Shown piece by piece: positions 27,609-36,412 of a stretch of 64,000 bases of DNA. The DNA lies in assembly GCF_009905545.1 (NCBI RefSeq), contig NZ_JAAALB010000009.1, forward strand, positions 124,001-188,000. Reading direction: 5' to 3'. Positions within the stretch are counted from its first letter, which is position 1. Every line of letters starts with the position of its first letter. The DNA comes from Cellulophaga sp. BC115SP (GTDB lineage Bacteria; Bacteroidota; Bacteroidia; Cytophagales; Spirosomataceae). The translations under genes and the position numbers were made by a program. The notes below the pieces were generated by a model. That model searched no databases and was not told where the DNA came from. It saw nothing but the letters and a program-made list of their open reading frames with translations.

Positions 27609-27647
27609 AGGGATGAGGCATCAGTTTTTTACTAATGCCTTATCCCT
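27609..27647. repeat. Intercistronic hairpin between GH43 and GH105
   Basis: Left arm 27609-27625 (AGGGATGAGGCATCAGT) pairs with 27631-27647 (ACTAATGCCTTATCCCT) with two mismatches and a 5-T loop. Word content (AGGCAT, AGGGAT) matches the hairpins at 1451 and 2908. Confidence 0.6.
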
Positions 27648-27659
27648 GACAACTAGTGC

Positions 27660-29297
27660 CTATTTTTCAATTCTAAACCAATCTACATCGGCGTAACCTG
27701 AGTCGTTGATTTGCGTGGTTCTTGTGCAGAATAAGCCGATTTTAGCGCCAATCCAATGTCCAACAATTGCTTGAAATGGTTCTCCCATATTTTTAAAAGT
27801 TTGTCCATCAAGACTATAGCTAAATTGACAACGGGCTTTATCTAAAACCTTAACTCTTAAATAAACTGGCGTATTAGCAGGGATAGGAGTCTCTGTTATA
27901 GTTTCAACTTCGGGCTTACCTTCAGATGCCTTTTGAGATTCTCCATAAATTAAAAAGATTCCCTCTTTACCTTTACTTTTCAGTCCAATATGTGCGTAGC
28001 TTTTCCCTAAAATAATTAATCCTACCTTCTCATTTTCAAGCTTTTGATTAGGTGTAAAGATTAACTTCGTTGTAGCCGTAAATTTCTCAGTTGGGAATTT
28101 CTGTAATAAAATATTAGGTACTTCCCAGTTGTTTTTGGCATTATCAGGGACTTTTTGAGAGTACAAACGTAAGCTTCCTTTGTTGGTCAGACTATGCCAA
28201 ATTCCTTTCGGATTTGCCTGCCATTGCCACTGCAAACCAAGAGTATTGCCCTCAAACTCATCCGATTCGGCTGGTGTAACAATTGGATACGTTTTACCTA
28301 CATTCGGTTTAAGATAAGTCATCACAGGTTCGCCGATGCCATCACCATCGGGGTCATTGCCAATGACTGGCCAATCTTTTACCCATTTCATGGGTTGCAA
28401 ATGTACCACACGACCATATACATCTTTGTCTTGAAAATGTAAAAACCAATCTTCTCCCGTTGGAGTATCTACCCACGCTCCTTGGTGAGGACCATTGACA
28501 GGGCTATTTCCTTGATTCATGACTACTTTTCTTTCGTAAGGACCATATACATTTTTGGAACGAAGCACCAATTGCCAACCCGTAGAAACTCCACCAGCAG
28601 GAGCAAAAATATAGTAGTAACCATTACGCTTATAAAACTTGGGGCCTTCCACCGTCGGGTCAGTTTCATGACCGTCAAAAATTATTTTGCCTTCGTCAAC
28701 AACTTTGGTTCCTTCGGTATTCATCTTCTTGATAGTCAGCACGCTTTTAATTCCAGCACGACTGCCAGCCCAACCATGAACCAGATAAACTTGTCCGTCT
28801 GTATCCCAAAGAGGACATGGGTCTATTAACCCTTTTCCTTCTTCCACCAAAATAGGTTCAGACCAAGGACCAGTAGGATTTTTAGCTTTGGTCAAATAAA
28901 TACCAAAATCAGGATCAGGATAATAAATCCAAAACTCCCCAGCATGATAGCGAATCGCAGGAGCCCAAACGCCATTGCCATGTTGAGTTTTTGAAAAATG
29001 CTCAAAAGGAGGTTGACGCTTTAGCGCATGACCAATGATAGTCCAGTTGACCAAGTCTTTTGAATGTAGAATAGGTAAACCTGGAACTGCATCGAAACTG
29101 GATGCTATCATATAAAAATCATTACCCACACGACAAGCATCTGGATCAGAATAGTCGGCATCGAGGACAGGATTTTTGTACTGTCCATTACCTAAATCTG
29201 AAACCCAAACTTTAGAAATTGTTGGGCTATTTTGTGCCAATGTACCTAATGAAAACCCTAATGCACAGAGAGTTAATAATTTGCCAAATGATTTCAT
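27660..29297 (-). CDS. GH43 arabinofuranosidase/xylosidase-type hydrolase with C-terminal beta-sandwich
   Basis: 545 aa, signal peptide 1-21. The five-bladed propeller of GH43 is shown by NPVLDADYSDPDACRVGNDFYMIASSF (catalytic base Asp in the YSDPD motif), LIDPCPLWDTDGQVYLVHGWA (pKa-modulating Asp) and DPTVEGPKFYKRNGYYYIFAPAGG (acid Glu in EGPK). Residues ~345-545 form a concanavalin-like (DUF1349/GH43 C2-type) domain, with WQWQANPKGIW at its start. In pectin loci this type often trims arabinose, galactose or xylose side chains; which one is open. It lies between CE8 (upstream, 243-bp gap containing a REP-like palindrome) and GH105. Confidence 0.88.
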   Translation of the reverse strand: MKSFGKLLTLCALGFSLGTLAQNSPTISKVWVSDLGNGQYKNPVLDADYSDPDACRVGNDFYMIASSFDAVPGLPILHSKDLVNWTIIGHALKRQPPFEHFSKTQHGNGVWAPAIRYHAGEFWIYYPDPDFGIYLTKAKNPTGPWSEPILVEEGKGLIDPCPLWDTDGQVYLVHGWAGSRAGIKSVLTIKKMNTEGTKVVDEGKIIFDGHETDPTVEGPKFYKRNGYYYIFAPAGGVSTGWQLVLRSKNVYGPYERKVVMNQGNSPVNGPHQGAWVDTPTGEDWFLHFQDKDVYGRVVHLQPMKWVKDWPVIGNDPDGDGIGEPVMTYLKPNVGKTYPIVTPAESDEFEGNTLGLQWQWQANPKGIWHSLTNKGSLRLYSQKVPDNAKNNWEVPNILLQKFPTEKFTATTKLIFTPNQKLENEKVGLIILGKSYAHIGLKSKGKEGIFLIYGESQKASEGKPEVETITETPIPANTPVYLRVKVLDKARCQFSYSLDGQTFKNMGEPFQAIVGHWIGAKIGLFCTRTTQINDSGYADVDWFRIEK

Positions 29298-29408
29298 AAA
29301 TGTCTAATTATGAGGAAAATGTAAAGTCTTAAGTATCATGAAAAAGTGATTAAGATGTCTGGACTTTGTAACTGATTTTTGCAAAACAGTTTTAGACTGC
29401 CTAAAAAA

Positions 29409-29437
29409 GCTAGTCCAAGACTAAGTCTTGAACTAGG
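29409..29437. repeat. Single palindromic REP-like unit related to the 7334/7394 arms
   Basis: The bases CTAGTCCAAGACTAAGTC... through GAACTAG form a near-perfect palindrome centred on ACTAAGT. Its reverse complement matches the arm at 7334-7359 almost base for base. The surrounding 29298-29540 gap carries no supported gene. Confidence 0.65.
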
Positions 29438-29540
29438 AACTTCAATTTTGTCCAGTAATGAGAGGCGATTACATTTATTTAACAGCATACGATTTTGAAT
29501 ATATTCCATTAAACACTCCGCATTCATCACTCCAAACTCA

Positions 29541-30551
29541 TCACTCACCTCCGTTCCACCAGTTTGTAATTTGTTCTTTTGTACCAAAAATCTTTTCCAA
29601 TGTATAATTACGTAGTTCTTTTTTACTCAACTGACGACTCCAAGTAGCTCTTTTGGTAGGGTTTGCACCTTCGCCCGTAGATTGATATTCAGCATATAAT
29701 ACTGTTTTTTCATTTGCTGGATTACCCCAATTATTCCAACCAATAGACAAAATATGACTACCCATTTCGGTACGTATAAAAACTGTTTTACAAGCTGGTC
29801 GCCACGGACGACCTAAAAATACTTTTTTGGCAGTGGAGTCAGCTGTGAGTTTACAGTCAAAAAATACAAATCCATAAGGCTGGTAATCAGGCGTCGCTGC
29901 TGCCGTGATGTAAGAATCTGAAAGACTTTTTAGGGTACATGACTGAAAAACAACGATAGCTTTGCCAAACAAATAATCAGTAGTCCCTTCAATTTGACAA
30001 TTGACATAATACTGGCGAGTGCCCTCTCTGGCAGCATAAAGCGTGTCTTGATTTCCCAAGAGAGTGCAATTTTTACAAACAAACCTATCTCCTTCCACAT
30101 GCAATGCTACTGCTTGCCCTACTCTTCCAGCACTGTTAACAATCGTGAGGTTTTCGAGAATTATATCTGGCGCATCAACCAAAAGTGTGTACGAATTATA
30201 GGTGCTAAACTGCGTTTTGCCTACAGCATCTTTTTGCCCGTTGGAATAGGTTTTGCCAGAATAGTCACCATTGGTAATTACCACACCTTCGCGACTTTCA
30301 CCGATAAGATGTAGGTTGGGTTTATTGGCTGGAATGGTCACTTTTTCGTGATAATTACCATTTTTAATAAACAAAGTAACTCGTTGTTGTGAATGATCTC
30401 GAAAAGCCATAATCGCCTCTTGGATACTTTTGAAGTCCCCCGAGCCGTCTAAGGCAACCGTAAATTTGGTCGGATAAGTCGTAGTCTTTTGAGCTATCGC
30501 CACCGATAAACTCAAAAAAAACAATAACATTGAAATAAGACTTTTTTTCAT
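29541..30551 (-). CDS. Pectin methylesterase, carbohydrate esterase family 8
   Basis: 336 aa, signal peptide 1-20. All CE8 signatures are present in order: FTVALDGSGDFKSIQEAI, GQAVALHVEG (Gln146), LLGNQDTLYA (Gln168 and Asp169), TTDYLFGKA (Asp192, the nucleophile; LFG replaces the more usual IFG/VFG) and FLGRPW (Arg248). It removes methyl esters from homogalacturonan, preparing it for the pectate lyase. It is the first gene of the leftward esterase/GH43/GH105 run and diverges from the ECF sigma gene, sharing a ~440-bp control region with LacI-like palindromes. Confidence 0.92.
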   Translation of the reverse strand: MKKSLISMLLFFLSLSVAIAQKTTTYPTKFTVALDGSGDFKSIQEAIMAFRDHSQQRVTLFIKNGNYHEKVTIPANKPNLHLIGESREGVVITNGDYSGKTYSNGQKDAVGKTQFSTYNSYTLLVDAPDIILENLTIVNSAGRVGQAVALHVEGDRFVCKNCTLLGNQDTLYAAREGTRQYYVNCQIEGTTDYLFGKAIVVFQSCTLKSLSDSYITAAATPDYQPYGFVFFDCKLTADSTAKKVFLGRPWRPACKTVFIRTEMGSHILSIGWNNWGNPANEKTVLYAEYQSTGEGANPTKRATWSRQLSKKELRNYTLEKIFGTKEQITNWWNGGE

Positions 30552-30828
30552 TTTTTAGGAAAATATTAAATACATAATTCCATCTCAACTAGCTGGAAAT
30601 GATATTTTATTCTTTGAATAGGCTATAAATAACCCACACATAATCATCTGATTAAGTAGAATTTTGAGGAATACAAATTGACCTAATGCGTACCTCTATT
30701 TTTTCGGAGAAATAGAAAATGCTATGGAAGAATTACAAGTTTTTTTGTAATTATAAATAGGTTTACGGTTCGAAATTCAGATATAAGTTTGGTGCACACA
30801 AATAATATTTTTGATTTTTTTACGCAAT

Positions 30829-30856
30829 CGTTGCCGGCAACGTTGCCAAACGTTTG
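30829..30856. promoter_or_regulatory. Two adjacent LacI-type palindromes in the divergent pectin control region
   Basis: CGTTGCCGGCAACG (30829-30842) is a perfect 14-bp palindrome and CAAACGTTTG (30847-30856) a perfect 10-bp one. Both have the central CG dyad typical of LacI/GalR-family operators, and their centres are 16 bp apart. They lie between CE8 (minus) and the ECF sigma gene (plus). No LacI-family gene is seen in the window. The rest of 30552-30992 is AT-rich with no gene. Confidence 0.5.
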
Positions 30857-30957
30857 ACCTATTGATTTGAAAATGCAATCGGTTTAATTTTTATCAAAAT
30901 GTATGTTTTTCTATAAGTATATTTTTAAATTGCCTTACTTTTAAGATAAATCTAAGT

Positions 30958-30965
30958 TAATTTTG
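30958..30965 (+). promoter_or_regulatory. Candidate -7 box (TAATTTTG) for the ECF sigma gene
   Basis: Exact TAnnTTTG match, 27 bases before the ATG at 30993. It overlaps an in-frame TTG at 30963, which argues that the ATG is the true start. Confidence 0.5.
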
Positions 30966-30992
30966 TACCTTTCTAATTCAAATTTTTCATTC

Positions 30993-31580
30993 ATGCTCGA
31001 TGAATCCGCATACTTGCAGCTTTGGCAAAAGATTATCAAAGGAGATAGAAAAGCCTTTGAGAAGCTGTTTGATGCCCTTGGTAAAGAGTTAGTTAGCTAT
31101 GCTTATAAAATTTCGCTAGACCGAGCTTTGGCAAAAGATGCGGTGCAAGATGTCTTTGTAGATTTGTGGTTGTATCGAAGCAATTTGAATGAAGACGTTC
31201 AGGTAAAATTTTACCTCTATCGTTGTGTACGGAGAGCCACGACCAAACTTCTTAAAAGAGATAATCAGGAAAATACTGAAGTACAATGGTATCCTATGGA
31301 CTTTGAAGCTGATGAATTATCCCCAGAAATGTTGTTGTGTAGAATCGAATCGGAAAGTTTTCAAGAAGCACAAATTGAAAAATCTTTAAAAATTCTTTCA
31401 GAACGAGAAAGAGAGATCATTACGCTCAAATACTACTCTAATCTTAAGCTCAGAGAAATTGCTAACTTATTAGAAATCAAGGAGCAAACTGTAGCTAATA
31501 TCCTTCAAAAAGCCTTAACCAAACTACGTCAACAATTGTCCTATTTAATCTCGATAGTGCTATTTTTCATCTTTGGTTAA
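30993..31580 (+). CDS. ECF-type RNA polymerase sigma-70 factor
   Basis: 195 aa from the ATG at 30993. The sigma-2 region is near residues 15-85 (KGDRKAFEKLFDAL, AKDAVQDVFVDLWLY). Sigma-4 is at ~130-180 (LSEREREIITLKYYSNLKLREIANLLEIKEQTVANILQKALTKLRQ). The C-terminus is hydrophobic (LSYLISIVLFFIFG). This is the Bacteroidota class that pairs with a FecR anti-sigma and an STN-bearing SusC; all three follow in order here. It should direct transcription of the SusCD import genes and perhaps the pectin enzymes when the receptor meets its ligand. Confidence 0.9.
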   Translation: MLDESAYLQLWQKIIKGDRKAFEKLFDALGKELVSYAYKISLDRALAKDAVQDVFVDLWLYRSNLNEDVQVKFYLYRCVRRATTKLLKRDNQENTEVQWYPMDFEADELSPEMLLCRIESESFQEAQIEKSLKILSEREREIITLKYYSNLKLREIANLLEIKEQTVANILQKALTKLRQQLSYLISIVLFFIFG

Positions 31581-31727
31581 AAAAAATCAAAAAAAAATTA
31601 CATTTCTTGTGGTAGTAAAATTCAAAACGCTTCTCTGTATTTGTAAAGGGATAATACTTTCAAACAGTGAGCCGTGATAATGACATAAATTCACAAAGTG
31701 TTTTGATACTATTTCTTCAATCACTTT

Positions 31728-32891
31728 ATGCCTTTGCCACGTTTAAATTTCCCTATTAACAACCAAACTAACGTTGATGTGAACAATTATGTATCATATA
31801 CGCCCGAAGAATTAGCTCAGGATCAGTATTTTATCCAGTGGGTTAATGCTACCGATTTGGCAGCAGAAAACTTTTGGCAAAATTGGCTCGAAACCTATCC
31901 CTTTAAAAGAAAAGATATTGAAATAGCTCGACAAATTGTGCTTTTAACAAACCAAATGGCTGATTCTGACTTTTCAGATGATGAGATGGTGGAGTTGAAA
32001 AGTGCTATTTTCGTACAAATTGCGCAATATGAAACTCCTTCTATTTGGGGTCGTTTCCGTCAAAACTGGGCATGGGTAGCGGTGGCAGCCTCATTAGCTC
32101 TGGGAATAGGTTTGTGGTGGCAAAAATCGCAATTGGTTTCTGACAATACCTATTTGGCACAAGTAAATATGGCCAAAAAGAAATACGAAATTATTGAATC
32201 ATTGAACCTAAACGAAGAACAAAAAGTAGTAAGTCTTCCTGATGGTAGTTCAATTATGTTAAAAAAAGGAGCACGTATTTCGTATCCTGAATCCTTTGAA
32301 GGAGATAAACGTGAAGTGTATTTGACGGGCGAAGCCTTTTTTGAAGTAGCAAAAGATGCTACTAAGCCATTTTTTGTTCACGCCAATCAAGTTATTACCA
32401 AAGTATTAGGCACAAGCTTTACGATACGAGCCGTTGCAGATGCTCCGACCGTAACAGTAAATGTCAAAACTGGGCGAGTTGCTGTCTTTCTAGCCAATAG
32501 TCAAGAGGAAACCCAACAAGCTCAAACCAAAAAGTTAGAAGGATTGGTACTTTCACCAGGCGAAAGGGTCGTCGTCGAAGAAAATAATATTGGCGCCGTC
32601 CAAGCTCCAAAGCCGTTTTCAGAGACTGTTAGTCCAAATACCTCTCAGTCGATCGAGCATATTTCATTTGAATTTAATGAAACTCCTTTAAAAGACGTTT
32701 TTGCTCGAATCGAACAGGTTTATCACTTAAAAGTTGAGTACAATGAGCATTTGATGGGCAATTGCCCTGTCACAGCGTCATTGACCGACGAGCCTTTGAA
32801 TCAAAAGCTACACCTTATTTGTAAAGCAGTAAGAGCTAACTATGTCCTGTCGGAGGGGAAAGTGGTAGTATCTGGTGCTGGATGTGAATAA
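31728..32891 (+). CDS. FecR-family anti-sigma factor
   Basis: 387 aa. Residues 1-110 are the cytoplasmic anti-sigma part. A single membrane segment at ~113-131 (NWAWVAVAASLALGIGLWW) is followed by the periplasmic FecR domain (~165-240: VVSLPDGSSIMLKKGARISYPESF, REVYLTGEAFFEVAKDATKPFFVHA). The C-terminal DUF4974-like region is at ~305-380 (SFEFNETPLKDVFARIEQVYHLKVEY). It holds the ECF sigma inactive until the STN domain of the downstream SusC signals. It is 147 bp after the sigma gene and 195 bp before SusC. Confidence 0.9.
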   Translation: MPLPRLNFPINNQTNVDVNNYVSYTPEELAQDQYFIQWVNATDLAAENFWQNWLETYPFKRKDIEIARQIVLLTNQMADSDFSDDEMVELKSAIFVQIAQYETPSIWGRFRQNWAWVAVAASLALGIGLWWQKSQLVSDNTYLAQVNMAKKKYEIIESLNLNEEQKVVSLPDGSSIMLKKGARISYPESFEGDKREVYLTGEAFFEVAKDATKPFFVHANQVITKVLGTSFTIRAVADAPTVTVNVKTGRVAVFLANSQEETQQAQTKKLEGLVLSPGERVVVEENNIGAVQAPKPFSETVSPNTSQSIEHISFEFNETPLKDVFARIEQVYHLKVEYNEHLMGNCPVTASLTDEPLNQKLHLICKAVRANYVLSEGKVVVSGAGCE

Positions 32892-32988
32892 AACAAATGC
32901 TATGAAAGAAAATCTATTTAACTCAAAATCCTTAGTGCCTATGTAATACAGTCGATTACGTCCTGTTTTTTATCTCAAAAAAAAGAGC

Positions 32989-33036
32989 CGATAAAGTGCA
33001 ATTTATCGACCCTTTAGCCACCAATCCTTGCAGGGA
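32989..33036 (+). repeat. Two small hairpins in the fecR-susC gap
   Basis: CGATAAA...TTTATCG near 32992-33011 and AATCC..GGATT near 33026-33041 fall in the 195-bp gap before SusC. They could attenuate read-through from sigma/anti-sigma into SusC. No T-run makes either a convincing terminator, and no other gene is supported in the gap. Confidence 0.35.
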
Positions 33037-33086
33037 TTGCAGCTATTCTTTTGTCAAAATCGTCCAAATTTTAACAATCTAAAGTT

Positions 33087-36000
33087 ATGAAAAAAATTCA
33101 ACAGAATTATCATTTTGTTTGGCAAATCATGAAACTAACCTTTTACCAGCTTTGCTTGATGGCAGCATTTTTCAACCTTTCGCTTGCTTTACCTAGCAAG
33201 GGACAAGAGGTGCTGCGTCAGCCTTTATCTATCAAGGCTAGTAATCAAAGCATAAAAGAAATCTTGCATACCATTGAAAAAAATAGTGATGTCCGCTTTG
33301 TATATAGCTCACGTATAATCAACAGCGAACGCAAAGTTTCTGTGACACTCAACAATACTACTTTAGGACAAGTATTGAATAAATTATTGCTGCCTTTGCA
33401 AATCAAGTATGAGATTTCGGGCAGACAAATCGTGTTGGATGTCGCCGAACCCATTGAAGAAACAACGCAAGTAGTTGAGGAGATGATACCCGCTGATATT
33501 TCTGTTTCGGGGAAGATTACCGACGAAAGTGGTAGCGCCTTAGCAGGCGTAAACATCATTATTAAAGGTACTCGAACAGGTACAACTTCTGACGATAAAG
33601 GTTTTTATAAAATTGCCGTTCCTAAAAAAACTAATTCATTGGTTTATAGTTTTGTAGGATATAAATCTGCGGAAAAACTTGTAGGCGAACAGACTATTAT
33701 CAATGTACAGCTTCAGCCAGAAAATAATGCCCTCGACGAAGTTGTAGTGGTTGGTTATGGTCAAGTACAAAAGCGTGATTTGACGGGTTCGGTTGTTTCA
33801 ATCAAAGAAACACAAATTACCTCAACTCCCGTTACTAACGTTCTTGAGACCCTTCAAGGAAAAGTTGCTGGGATGGATCTGACTCGTAGCAGTGGCGAAA
33901 GTGGGGCATCTTTGAACTTTTCGATTCGTGGTAACCGCTCTTTGAATGCTTCGAACCAACCTTTGATTTTGGTAGATGGTGTCCAATATGGTTCTTATAT
34001 TGACATCAACCCGAACGACGTAGCATCAATCGAAGTGCTAAAAGATGCCTCTTCAACAGCTATTTATGGTTCGAGAGGTGCCAATGGTGTTATTTTGATT
34101 ACTACAAAAAATGGAAAAGCTGGCAAAACTAAAGTCGAGTTTAACAACTACTATGGTCTTAATTTGTTATCAGATTATCAGCAAGTAACTAATTCACAGC
34201 AATTTGTAGCAATGCAGCGTGAAGCCTATCGTGCCGCAGGTCAGTGGAGTAGTACAGCAGATGATGCCAAGATTTTCAATGTGTTATTACCCAATATTCA
34301 AAAAGGCGTTAATACCAATTGGGCAGATTTGATGTTACATAATGGTAGTGTTCAAAACAACCATTTGGCTATTTCAGGAGGTAATGAAAAGACCAAATTC
34401 AGATTATCTTCTGAGTTTTTTGACGAAAGAGGTTTATTAAAATATGATGAACTCAAGCGTTTTGTACAACACTTAAACCTTGACCATCAGATTTTTAGCA
34501 ACCTGAAAGTAGGAATGGTGTTAAACTTCAATAGCTCAACGCAACAACGTAGAAATACCAGTTTTTGGAATCTAATCAAAAACTCTCCACTGGGCGAGCC
34601 CTACGAAGCAGACGGGTCTATCAAAACATATCCTTTCCCGGGTAATCTGACTTATAATCCTTTACTAGACGAAGATCCTGCCAACTATAATAACGAAACC
34701 AGTAGCAGCCGAATATTTATGTTGGGTTACGCTGATTGGAATATTTTGAAGGATTTATCGTTGCGTTCTAGTTTCAACGTTGATATGTTTAATAGTCAAC
34801 AAGGTATTTTTGAAGGAAAAAATACCACCTTGGCTGGTGTCAATAGTGGCTACTCTCGTTCGGCATTAATAGACCAACGCAATCGTAATTGGACTTGGGA
34901 AAATGTATTGAACTATAACAAAACTTTCAAAGACCATACGCTCAATACCATGGTTGGAACGAGTATGATTAGTTATCGTACCGTAAACTTTTCTGCCGAA
35001 GGTAAAGACCAACCATTCTCATCTGCTCTATTTTATAATTTAGGTACCAATACTCGCGACATCATTACCAACAGTAGCTTGACAGAAAGCTCATTAGCTT
35101 CATTTTTTGGACGTATCAATTACAAGTACAAAGATCGTTATTTTGTAACTGGTTCAGTTCGTTTTGATGGTGCTTCGGTATTGGCTCCCGGCAAAAAGTG
35201 GGCATCTTTCCCTTCTTTAGCTTTAGCATGGCGTCCATTGGCTGAGTCTTTCTTGGCTAATAGTAATATTCAGAATACACTTTCCGAATTCAAAGTAAGA
35301 GCAAGTTATGGAGTTTCGGGCAATAGCGCTATTTCACCATATCAAACACAAGGAGGCTTGAGTCGAGTAGCTTTTTCATTTGATGAAAATCCTGCCTTTG
35401 GATACTGGCCGAAATTACTAGCAAATCAAGATTTGGGATGGGAAAAAACAGCTACCCTTAACTTTGGATTAGACTTTGGTATTTTGAAAAACAGAATTAC
35501 AGGTACCATCGACTACTATACCACCAACACCAGTGATTTGTTGATGGATAGAATTCTACCAAGTTTGACAGGATACAGCACAACAGTTGCAAACGTGGGT
35601 AAAACTAAAACTCGTGGTTTGGATGTAGTTATTTCAACGCATAATGTTCATACAAAGAAGTTTAGCTGGTCAACAGACCTCAATTTCGCCACTTTCAAAG
35701 AAGAGATTGTTCAATTAAGTGTAGGTGGAGATGACGTAGCCAAAGCATGGTTTGTTGGTAAGCCATTGAGAGTATTTTATGATTATGAAAAAGCAGGTAT
35801 TTGGCAAACTTCAGAAAAAGATGAAGCAGCCAAATATGGTAAAACCCCAGGTGAAATCAAGGTAAAAGATCAAAATGGAGATGGTAAAATTACTGCTAGT
35901 GATGACCGTGTGGTATTGGGGCAAGCTTCACCAAAATGGTCGGGTGGTATTACTAACTATTTTACTTATGGAGATTTATCCTTGTCAGTATTGGTATATG

Positions 36001-36377
36001 CACGTGTAGGACAAACCATTGCCAGTGATTACTTGGGTTATTACTATCCAGGGGGAACGACTGCTGTAGTGGACTATTGGACACCAAGCAATCCAACTAA
36101 CTCATATCCACAACCATATTTGAATCGCACAGACCAGTATATCTCTACGCTCAAATACATTGATGGGTCATTCTGGAAAATCAAGGATATTCGTTTGAGC
36201 TATAATTTACCAAAATCATTATTGAAAAAGACTCCTTTGAGTAATGTCACCATTTATTCGACAGCCAAAAACTTCTTCACTTTCAGCAAGATAGCAAACT
36301 ATGACCCTGAGCGTGGCGGTTCGGTCGACTTTCCGCTTACCAAACAATTGGTATTTGGTTTAAATGCTAGTTTTTAA
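33087..36377 (+). CDS. susC: SusC/RagA-type TonB-linked outer-membrane transporter with STN signalling domain
   Basis: 1096 aa, signal peptide ending near residue 40. Residues ~45-115 are an STN domain (LSIKASNQSIKEILHTIEKNSDVRFVYSS), then a carboxypeptidase-regulatory-like domain (~137-212: VSGKITDESGSALAGVNIIIKGT), a TonB-box-like DEVVVVGYGQ, the plug (~225-340) and the beta-barrel ending in LVFGLNASF. The STN domain marks it as a transducer that talks to the upstream FecR anti-sigma. It imports oligosaccharides, presumably pectic, together with the adjacent SusD. The symbol is by family, not orthology to starch transport. Confidence 0.92.
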   Translation: MKKIQQNYHFVWQIMKLTFYQLCLMAAFFNLSLALPSKGQEVLRQPLSIKASNQSIKEILHTIEKNSDVRFVYSSRIINSERKVSVTLNNTTLGQVLNKLLLPLQIKYEISGRQIVLDVAEPIEETTQVVEEMIPADISVSGKITDESGSALAGVNIIIKGTRTGTTSDDKGFYKIAVPKKTNSLVYSFVGYKSAEKLVGEQTIINVQLQPENNALDEVVVVGYGQVQKRDLTGSVVSIKETQITSTPVTNVLETLQGKVAGMDLTRSSGESGASLNFSIRGNRSLNASNQPLILVDGVQYGSYIDINPNDVASIEVLKDASSTAIYGSRGANGVILITTKNGKAGKTKVEFNNYYGLNLLSDYQQVTNSQQFVAMQREAYRAAGQWSSTADDAKIFNVLLPNIQKGVNTNWADLMLHNGSVQNNHLAISGGNEKTKFRLSSEFFDERGLLKYDELKRFVQHLNLDHQIFSNLKVGMVLNFNSSTQQRRNTSFWNLIKNSPLGEPYEADGSIKTYPFPGNLTYNPLLDEDPANYNNETSSSRIFMLGYADWNILKDLSLRSSFNVDMFNSQQGIFEGKNTTLAGVNSGYSRSALIDQRNRNWTWENVLNYNKTFKDHTLNTMVGTSMISYRTVNFSAEGKDQPFSSALFYNLGTNTRDIITNSSLTESSLASFFGRINYKYKDRYFVTGSVRFDGASVLAPGKKWASFPSLALAWRPLAESFLANSNIQNTLSEFKVRASYGVSGNSAISPYQTQGGLSRVAFSFDENPAFGYWPKLLANQDLGWEKTATLNFGLDFGILKNRITGTIDYYTTNTSDLLMDRILPSLTGYSTTVANVGKTKTRGLDVVISTHNVHTKKFSWSTDLNFATFKEEIVQLSVGGDDVAKAWFVGKPLRVFYDYEKAGIWQTSEKDEAAKYGKTPGEIKVKDQNGDGKITASDDRVVLGQASPKWSGGITNYFTYGDLSLSVLVYARVGQTIASDYLGYYYPGGTTAVVDYWTPSNPTNSYPQPYLNRTDQYISTLKYIDGSFWKIKDIRLSYNLPKSLLKKTPLSNVTIYSTAKNFFTFSKIANYDPERGGSVDFPLTKQLVFGLNASF

Positions 36378-36412
36378 GAAAGTACTTGGTAAAACTTCAA
36401 ACATGATTCATT

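Noticed and set aside
29336-29587. 83-codon minus-strand frame between CE8 and GH43
   Set aside because: It covers the REP-like palindrome and overlaps the CE8 end; the translation is not protein-like.
32904-32948. Short frame (MKENLFNSKSLVPM) after FecR, considered as a leader peptide
   Set aside because: Only 14 codons, no attenuator structure tied to it, no conservation visible.
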